Source of the DNA: JBCBTJ01 sp964597685
Lineage (GTDB): Bacteria > Pseudomonadota > Alphaproteobacteria > Caulobacterales > Hyphomonadaceae
Length of the DNA stretch: 10,874 bases
Assembly (NCBI GenBank): GCA_964597685.1
Contig: CAZQZC010000083.1
Coordinates: forward strand, 1 to 10,874
Direction of reading: 5' to 3'
Below the pieces are notes generated by a model. It did no database searches. It was not told where the DNA came from and saw nothing but the letters and a program-made list of their open reading frames with translations. A program made the position numbers and the translations under genes. Below are positions 6,055 through 10,874 of the stretch, one piece after another (the first letter of the stretch is position 1; each line of letters begins with the position of its first letter).

Positions 6055-7302
6055 CTATTCGATCGCGACGCCGCGCATCAATTTCGGCAGGCTGGGCTGG
6101 TCAGCGCTCGCTTGCCGGGCGAGGGCGCGCCGCACTGGCGGGACACGGTTTGCGACGGTCAGGGCCAAGCCGCGCAACGGCTTGAGAAGATCGTTGTCGT
6201 TCGAGAACAGGCGCTCCACGCCATCCAGGGCGAGCGCCGTCGCCGCCGCATCAAACCGGCGCCAAGATTCATAGCGCTCCAAGGTCGCCGGCGCGCCGAC
6301 GTCGAGGCCAACAGCGCGCGCGTCGGTTGCAACCTCCACAAGGGCGGCGACGTCCTTGAACCCGAGGTTCAAACCCTGGCCGGCGAGGGGATTGATCCGC
6401 CGCGCCGCATCGCCGACGAGCGCCGCGCGCACGCCGGCCATGCGCTCTGCGATCTGAAGCGTCAACGGGTAAGCGTAAGGGTCGCCAATGATCTCCATAC
6501 GGCCCGCGAAGTCTTCGAAGCGGGCGTTGAGCTCCGCCTCGATGTCAGCGCGGGGCAGGGCGGCCAGCGCTTCGGCGGCGCCGCGTTTCATGTACCAGGC
6601 GAGGTTTGCGCGGTCGCCGGTCAGGGGCAATGTGGCGAACGGGCCTTCGGGCGTGAACAATTGCCGCGCGACCCCGTCGTGGGCGCGCGACAATCGAACG
6701 TTCGCCGCGAGCACCGATACGCCGTAATCGCGGCCTTCGGTTTCGATCCCGGCGGCGCGTCGAACCGGCGACTGGACGCCGTCGCAGCCGACGAGCAGGC
6801 CTGCCGACAGGTCGCGTCCGTCTTGCAGGCCTATGCGGGCTTGCCCGCCGTCGACGCGGTAGGTGTCGAAGAGCGCCGGCGCGAGGACGGTAAGCTCAGA
6901 CTGGCCGGCGACCGCCGCATCGAGCGCCGCCTGAAGGCGAGGCGCCTCAACCATGAAACCGAGCGGCCCATCTTCGCTGTCGTCGAGGTCCTTGTCGGTG
7001 AACAGGGCGTGGGGTGCGTCGAAGATGTGCGTTCCGCCGTCCACGGCCTCGAGCCCTCGCAGCGGCTGCGCGTCGTCGATCAGCGCGTCGGCGACGCCGG
7101 CGGCCTGGAGCAAGCGCCAGGAGCCACGGACGATGGCGAAGTTTCGGCCATCCGGGCGCGCCGCCGCCTTGGGGTCGCGCGCATCGATCAGAACCGTCTG
7201 AAAACCCTGCTGCGCCATCAAGAGGGCGAGGGAGGACCCGGCGGGTCCGGCGCCGACAATGGCGATGTCAACCTGCTCAGGACTGAGGGCGCTTTCGGAC
7301 AT
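6055..7302 (-). CDS. UbiH/UbiF/COQ6-family FAD-dependent hydroxylase (ubiquinone biosynthesis)
   Basis: The product is 415 residues, typical for flavin monooxygenases that hydroxylate the ubiquinone ring with NAD(P)H and O2. The Rossmann motif is IVGAGPAGSS (15-24) with Asp40 ending the second strand. DGRNFAI is at 51-57, the DG motif is VGCDGVQSPVR (171-181) and the second FAD motif is VGDAARRINPLAGQGLNLG (296-314). Most UbiH and UbiF proteins have His after GDAA, whereas this one has Arg301. Which ring position it hydroxylates (C1, C5 or C6) cannot be decided by sequence reading, so no symbol is given; UbiL- or UbiM-like roles are also possible. The start at 7302 places the FAD fold 10 residues in, but the ribosome site is poor (GAAGGC touching the ATG). 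Divergent from the amt gene, with the MFS gene 54 nt downstream. Confidence 0.88.
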   Translation of the reverse strand: MSESALSPEQVDIAIVGAGPAGSSLALLMAQQGFQTVLIDARDPKAAARPDGRNFAIVRGSWRLLQAAGVADALIDDAQPLRGLEAVDGGTHIFDAPHALFTDKDLDDSEDGPLGFMVEAPRLQAALDAAVAGQSELTVLAPALFDTYRVDGGQARIGLQDGRDLSAGLLVGCDGVQSPVRRAAGIETEGRDYGVSVLAANVRLSRAHDGVARQLFTPEGPFATLPLTGDRANLAWYMKRGAAEALAALPRADIEAELNARFEDFAGRMEIIGDPYAYPLTLQIAERMAGVRAALVGDAARRINPLAGQGLNLGFKDVAALVEVATDARAVGLDVGAPATLERYESWRRFDAAATALALDGVERLFSNDNDLLKPLRGLALTVANRVPPVRRALARQASADQPSLPKLMRGVAIE

Positions 7303-7462
7303 GCCTTCGACCTAGTCCCATGGCGTTCCAGCGTCCAGCACTGGCGCGCTTTTGGGCGTTTGCGTCGCAGGGCGCCTGGATTCCGGTCAATGTCGAGCCA
7401 ACGCATCTGACCAGGAGTCCGGCCGCTGCGCGAGAATTCGGCATCTGCAAAATCCGACGCGT

Positions 7463-7492
7463 GGGATCGAGGGGCGATCTCAGATTTTTTTG
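7463..7492 (+). terminator. Terminator-like hairpin in the amt leader (possible attenuator)
   Basis: TGGGATCG (7463-7470) can pair with CGATCTCA (7476-7483) across an AGGGG loop. This gives 8 pairs including one G-U, and GA plus seven T (7486-7492) follow. It has the form of an intrinsic terminator on the plus strand, but it lies only 19 nt before the amt ATG and no plus-strand gene precedes it. Any amt promoter upstream would have to be transcribed through it. The stem is only moderately GC-rich, so strength is uncertain, and chance occurrence is possible. Confidence 0.45.
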
Positions 7493-7501
7493 GGCTCGAA
7501 C

Positions 7502-7508
7502 GGAGAGG
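7502..7508 (+). promoter_or_regulatory. Ribosome binding site of the amt gene
   Basis: GGAGAGG lies just before GAA and the ATG at 7512 (6 nt from the GGAG core). It fixes the start immediately before a clean signal peptide and rules out the longer open frame from 7320. Confidence 0.8.
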
Positions 7509-7511
7509 GAA

Positions 7512-8888
7512 ATGAAGTCTTTCCAAAATATGGCCGCGCGCGGCGCTGGGCTCGCCGTTCTGGCGATTGCGGTTGCGCTACCGGCCTTCGGACAAAGCGT
7601 TGAGGAGCGTCTTGCGGCGTTGGAGGCGAATGCGAGCGGATATGTCGATAATTCGTATCTCTTCCTCATTGGCGGATTGATCGTCATGTTCATGGCGGCG
7701 GGCTTCTGTTGCCTCGAGACGGGCCTGGTGCGCCAAAAGAACGCCGCCATGCAGGCGACGAAGAATGTCGCGCTGTTCTCGGTCGCCGGGATCATGTTTT
7801 GGCTCGTCGGTTACAACATGGCCTATCCAGGCAGCTGGGCGCTTGGCGAGTGGATTGGAACCTCGCCTGGTCCGATCGATTTCGGCGATCCCAGCGTCAT
7901 GGCCACCGACGACGACGGCGCGCCGACCTACGCGCCTGCGTCGGACTGGTTCTTCCAGATGGTTTTTGTCGCCACGGCCGCCTCGATTGTCTCGGGAACG
8001 GTGGCGGAGCGCGTGAAGCTCTGGTCGTTCCTGGCCTTCACCGCAGTTTTGACAGCGTTTATCTATCCGATCGTCGCCTCTTGGGAATGGGGAACGGGCG
8101 CCCTTGACGATATGGGCTTCTCAGATTTCGCGGGCTCGACCCTTGTCCACTCGACAGGAGGTTGGGCCGCTCTCGTGGGGGCGATTGTCATCGGCCCTCG
8201 CTTGGGCAAGTTCGTCGACGGCAAGGTGAACCCGCTGCCGGGCTCCAACATCCCGCTCGCCGCGCTCGGCACGTTCATTCTTTGGTTCGGCTGGTTCGGG
8301 TTCAACGGCGCGTCGCAATTGGCGGCCGGTTCGGCGGCCGACATCAACGCCGTCTCCATCATTTTCGCCAACACGAACACTGCGGCGGCCGGCGGCGTGC
8401 TCGCCTCCATGGCCTTGACCTCGCTTCTTTACAAGCGAATGGACGCCACGCTCGTCTTCAACGGCGCGATCGGCGGACTTGTGTCGATCACGGCGGAGCC
8501 CCTGGCCCCGTCCATGTTGGAATCGCTGCTCATCGGCGGCGTTGGCGGGGTGTTGGTCGTCTTGACGGTGCCGCTGCTCGATCGCCTCAAGATCGACGAT
8601 GTCGTCGGCGCCATCCCGGCCCACCTTGTCTGCGGGATTTGGGGCACGCTTGTCGTCGCGCTGAACACCCAATCCGAGGTCGGCGACCGGACGTTGAGCG
8701 TTGTCGAGCAATTGGGGGTCCAGGCCATCGGTGTTGTTGCGACGGGGGTCTTCGTGTCGGCGGCCTCCGCCGTCGTCTGGCTCGCGCTGAAATACACGAT
8801 CGGCGTTCGTGTCAGCGAAGAGGAGGAGTTCGACGGCCTCGACAAGGGCGAGATCGGGCTGGAAGCCTATCCCGAATTCGCCGCCTAA
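7512..8888 (+). CDS. amt: Ammonium transporter (Amt family)
   Basis: The product is 458 residues. An N-terminal signal peptide (about 1-27, MKSFQNMAARGAGLAVLAIA then VALPAFG) is followed by the Amt channel fold of about 11 membrane segments. It moves ammonium across the inner membrane. Key residues visible are Asp205 in SDFAGSTLVHSTGG, the twin pore histidines His213 (in LVHSTGG) and His371 (in PAHLVCGIWG), and the Phe pair 147-148 before QMVFVATAAS near the periplasmic gate. The VHSTGG version differs from the VHINA of E. coli AmtB and marks a different but common Amt subfamily. The C-terminal tail ends EFDGLDKGEIGLEAYPEF, the segment that couples pore gating to PII/GlnK in AmtB. No glnK lies beside it; the left neighbour is divergent and a terminator follows. 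A possible attenuator lies in the leader. Confidence 0.96.
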   Translation: MKSFQNMAARGAGLAVLAIAVALPAFGQSVEERLAALEANASGYVDNSYLFLIGGLIVMFMAAGFCCLETGLVRQKNAAMQATKNVALFSVAGIMFWLVGYNMAYPGSWALGEWIGTSPGPIDFGDPSVMATDDDGAPTYAPASDWFFQMVFVATAASIVSGTVAERVKLWSFLAFTAVLTAFIYPIVASWEWGTGALDDMGFSDFAGSTLVHSTGGWAALVGAIVIGPRLGKFVDGKVNPLPGSNIPLAALGTFILWFGWFGFNGASQLAAGSAADINAVSIIFANTNTAAAGGVLASMALTSLLYKRMDATLVFNGAIGGLVSITAEPLAPSMLESLLIGGVGGVLVVLTVPLLDRLKIDDVVGAIPAHLVCGIWGTLVVALNTQSEVGDRTLSVVEQLGVQAIGVVATGVFVSAASAVVWLALKYTIGVRVSEEEEFDGLDKGEIGLEAYPEFAA

Positions 8889-8913
8889 CCGCTCGACACA
8901 CACACTTGAGACC

Positions 8914-8946
8914 AAACCCCGGCCGCGCGCGTGGCCGGGGTTTTTT
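8914..8946 (+). terminator. Rho-independent terminator of the amt gene
   Basis: CCCCGGCC (8917-8924) pairs perfectly with GGCCGGGG (8933-8940) around the loop GCGCGCGT, and the stem can be lengthened by the flanking AA/TT. Six T follow (8941-8946). It begins 25 nt after the amt stop and separates amt from ftsK, so ftsK needs its own promoter. The complementary strand lacks a T-run after the stem, so it acts in the plus direction only. Confidence 0.93.
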
Positions 8947-9014
8947 CTTCGCCGCTGTTTGCCCGCCGTTAAGCCTGCCGCGCGACACAATCGCGTGCAG
9001 TAACGAGAGGCGTC

Positions 9015-10874
9015 ATGGTCCAGGTCAGAGCCGAATACGATACGTTTCACCACCACGCCGCCGCCCGGCGCGAGGCGAGCGATCCCGTCTGGCGGATCCT
9101 CACCGGATCGGCCGCGTTCGGCCTCGGCGTTTTTGTTTGCGGCAGCGTCGGCTCCTACGCCCAGACCGATCCATCCTGGAATGCGGCCACGGATGCGGCG
9201 GTCCAGAACCTGTTCGGGGCGCCGGGCGCCGTGTTTGCAGACATTGCGCGCCAAACGCTCGGCTGGTCGGCGTGGACCACGGGGCTCGCCACCATGGTGG
9301 GCGGGGCCATGCGCGCAGTCCTGATCGGCGAGCCGCGCGTGCGGCGCTGGCTGTTCGGCGCCTTGTCGGTTCCGCTGTCGGCGGCATGCTTCGCAGCTTG
9401 GCCGGTGCCCGCGTCCTGGCCGCTCGCCGCTGGACTTGGCGGATTGTTTGGAGACGCCCTGTTCGGGCTCGCCGTTATTCCTTTCAAGGCTCTGATGCTG
9501 CCGATGCCGGAAATGCTGGCCGGGCAGGTCTTGGGCGCTGGCGCGCTGTGGTGCGCGTTCTCGGCGCTTGGCTTCCGGCGTCGCGACGCCGTGGCGCTTC
9601 AGAACGCGGCCTATCGCGAAACGCGGCGCGCAGCCGAGGGCGCCCGGGGCGCGACCGGCTTGGTCGCGGGTCTGATCGAACGGCTGCGGGTCGCGCGCGC
9701 GCAGCGCCGGACCGCCGAGACATTCGACGAGTCAGCAGCGCCGAGCGATTTTATCAGCCTGCCCGAACCCGCCGCGCCAGAAACTGAGAGCGGCGCGGCC
9801 GACGCAGATCCCGCACCGGCGCCGCGCCCGCGGACCGCGCGCCAGGCGCCCGCGCCGCGTGGTAGACCCCAGGCGCGCCTGGCGGCGCTGCCGCCGCTCG
9901 ACCTGTTGCAAACGCCGCCGACGCGAAACGCCGGCTTCGACGAAGAAGCGCTGATCGACACGGCCGGCAAACTCACCGACGTGCTGGCCGAATTCGGCGT
10001 TCGCGGCCACATCCGCGAAGTTCGCCCGGGTCCCGTCGTGACGCTGTTCGAGCTTGAACCTGCGGCCGGCGTGAAATCCGCCCGCGTCATCGCCCTGGCC
10101 GACGACATCGCCCGCTCGATGAGCGCCGAATCGGCTCGTATCGCTGTTATCCCCGGCAAGAACGCGATCGGCATCGAACTGCCGAACGATAGTCGGGAGA
10201 CCGTCTATTTCCGGTCCCTGCTCGATTCGAACGCCTATCAGACCTCGAAGGCCACGCTGCCCATGGCGCTGGGCGAAGATATCGGGGGACGACCGACCGT
10301 GGTCGAGCTTGCGAAGATGCCGCACCTCCTGATCGCCGGGACCACGGGGTCGGGCAAGTCGGTCGGCGTCAACGCCATGATCCTGTCGCTGATGTTCCGC
10401 CTCCCGCCGGAGCAGGTCCGCTTCATCATGATCGATCCCAAAATGCTGGAATTGTCGGTCTATGACGGCGTGCCGCATTTGCTGGCCCCCGTCGTCACGG
10501 ACCCGAAGAAGGCGGTCAACGCGCTGAAATGGGCCGTGCGCGAGATGGAGAGCCGCTACGAATTGATGTCGAAAGCGGGCGTCCGCAATCTCGCTGGGTT
10601 CAACGCCAAGGCCGCCCAATACACCGCCGAAGGCCGTCAGATGGTGCGCGAGGTCCAGACCGGGTTCGACGAGCACGGCAAGCCGATCCACGAAACGGAA
10701 ATCCTGCCCCTGGACCAGATTCCGAACATCGTCGTCGTGATCGACGAGATGGCCGATCTCATGATGGTGGCCGGCAAGGAGATCGAGGCCTGCGTGCAAC
10801 GCCTGGCGCAAATGGCGCGCGCAGCCGGCATCCATCTGATCACCGCGACCCAGCGCCCGTCGGTCGACGTGATC
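9015..10874 (+). CDS. ftsK: DNA translocase FtsK, 3' end cut by the window
   Basis: The reading frame is open for 620 codons from the ATG at 9015 to the window edge. FtsK is a septum-anchored hexameric DNA pump that clears the terminus region and activates XerCD recombination at dif. The N-terminus has four to five hydrophobic segments between about residues 27 and 182, with the alphaproteobacterial SYAQTDPSWN segment at 47-56. Next is a Pro/Ala/Arg-rich linker (about 183-308), much shorter than in E. coli and normal for this class. The alpha domain (about 313-395) and the motor follow, with Walker A GTTGSGKS at 442-449 and Walker B VVVIDEMADLM with Asp577-Glu578. The DNA-orienting gamma domain would lie beyond the edge. 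The start is supported by GAGAGG (9005-9010). The gene follows the amt terminator by 68 nt; no clear promoter was identified. Confidence 0.96.
   Translation, partial: MVQVRAEYDTFHHHAAARREASDPVWRILTGSAAFGLGVFVCGSVGSYAQTDPSWNAATDAAVQNLFGAPGAVFADIARQTLGWSAWTTGLATMVGGAMRAVLIGEPRVRRWLFGALSVPLSAACFAAWPVPASWPLAAGLGGLFGDALFGLAVIPFKALMLPMPEMLAGQVLGAGALWCAFSALGFRRRDAVALQNAAYRETRRAAEGARGATGLVAGLIERLRVARAQRRTAETFDESAAPSDFISLPEPAAPETESGAADADPAPAPRPRTARQAPAPRGRPQARLAALPPLDLLQTPPTRNAGFDEEALIDTAGKLTDVLAEFGVRGHIREVRPGPVVTLFELEPAAGVKSARVIALADDIARSMSAESARIAVIPGKNAIGIELPNDSRETVYFRSLLDSNAYQTSKATLPMALGEDIGGRPTVVELAKMPHLLIAGTTGSGKSVGVNAMILSLMFRLPPEQVRFIMIDPKMLELSVYDGVPHLLAPVVTDPKKAVNALKWAVREMESRYELMSKAGVRNLAGFNAKAAQYTAEGRQMVREVQTGFDEHGKPIHETEILPLDQIPNIVVVIDEMADLMMVAGKEIEACVQRLAQMARAAGIHLITATQRPSVDVI

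Larger units (their letters stand above)
7303..7511. promoter_or_regulatory. Divergent intergenic control region, ubiH-like / amt
   Basis: This 209-nt gap separates two divergently transcribed genes, so it should carry both promoters. I cannot point to a convincing -35/-10 pair for either. It contains two GANTC sites (GATTC at 7379-7383, GAGTC at 7415-7419), the recognition sequence of the alphaproteobacterial methyltransferase CcrM, which is no more than mildly above chance density. It also contains a small inverted repeat around CCAGCACTGG (7335-7344) and, close to the amt gene, a terminator-like hairpin described separately. No GG-N10-GC sigma-54 element or NtrC palindrome was found by eye. 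The region stays open in the amt frame back to 7320, but that extension does not resemble an Amt N-terminus. Confidence 0.6.

Noticed and set aside
7341..7357. Sigma-54-like TGGCGCG element before amt
   Set aside because: The GG-to-GC spacing is 11 instead of 10 and the -12 half is not TTGC, so it fails the consensus.
5785..7410. 541-codon open frame on the plus strand across the start of the MFS gene and the whole hydroxylase gene
   Set aside because: It is antisense to two well-supported genes, its product is Arg/Gly/Ala-rich without a recognisable domain, and long shadow frames are expected at this GC content.
7320..7511. N-terminal extension of the amt reading frame starting at ATG 7320
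   Set aside because: The extension has no Amt similarity and no ribosome site, while ATG 7512 has GGAGAGG and opens directly into a signal peptide.
8121..9254. 377-codon minus-strand frame opposite amt and early ftsK
   Set aside because: Antisense to certain genes, and its Arg/Asp-rich composition is typical of a complementary-strand shadow.
8162..9787. 541-codon plus-strand frame spanning the end of amt, the terminator and the start of ftsK
   Set aside because: It is out of frame with two certain genes, crosses an intrinsic terminator and has an Arg-rich product without family features.
9732..10835. 367-codon minus-strand frame opposite ftsK
   Set aside because: Antisense shadow of the conserved FtsK motor; the translation is His/Arg/Asp-rich and resembles no family.

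Overview
This 10.9-kb window is GC-rich chromosomal DNA that reads as an ordinary housekeeping region of an alphaproteobacterium. The best guess is the Caulobacterales, Hyphomonadaceae or Parvularculales neighbourhood. The basis is family resemblance by eye: a ProXp-ala-type tRNA editing protein, a CnoX co-chaperone that keeps its WCGPC motif, a short-linker FtsK, and the LON-domain/Trm112/DUF971 trio. No search was run. I see no transposase, integrase, phage gene, CRISPR array, toxin-antitoxin pair or defence gene.

Layout, left to right. (1) 1-1867, minus strand: the 5' two-thirds of tRNA-Gly(GCC), cut by the window edge; a small unrecognised membrane protein (130-522); a DinB-fold protein (595-1101); and a DUF6065 protein (1121-1867). 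DUF6065 and DinB are 19 nt apart and look co-transcribed. (2) 1921-4599, plus strand: a five-gene cluster, proX-like deacylase, cnoX, LON substrate-binding-domain protein, Trm112-like protein and DUF971 protein. The last three are chained by 4-nt start/stop overlaps (ATGA, then GTGA), so they are probably translationally coupled. (3) 4576-7302, minus strand: a DHA2-type MFS exporter, downstream of a UbiH/COQ6-family FAD hydroxylase. The MFS gene and the DUF971 gene converge and overlap by 24 nt. (4) 7303-7511: a 209-nt divergent control region between the hydroxylase and an ammonium transporter gene. It holds a terminator-like hairpin with a run of seven T just before the transporter's ribosome binding site. 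(5) 7512-8888, plus strand: Amt ammonium transporter, closed by a strong intrinsic terminator. (6) 9015-10874, plus strand: ftsK, cut by the right edge.

The genes do not form one pathway. They cover translation quality control (ProX, tRNA-Gly, perhaps Trm112), protein folding under oxidative stress (CnoX), ubiquinone synthesis, drug or metabolite efflux, ammonium uptake and chromosome segregation. No gene lies in a gap over 300 nt; the largest gap is the 209-nt leader of the ammonium transporter gene.

I found no convincing undescribed system. The observation most worth following up is the terminator-like hairpin in the amt leader. Next are the unassigned DUF6065-DinB pair, the coupled LON/Trm112/DUF971 trio, and an Arg in place of the usual His in the FAD motif of the hydroxylase.
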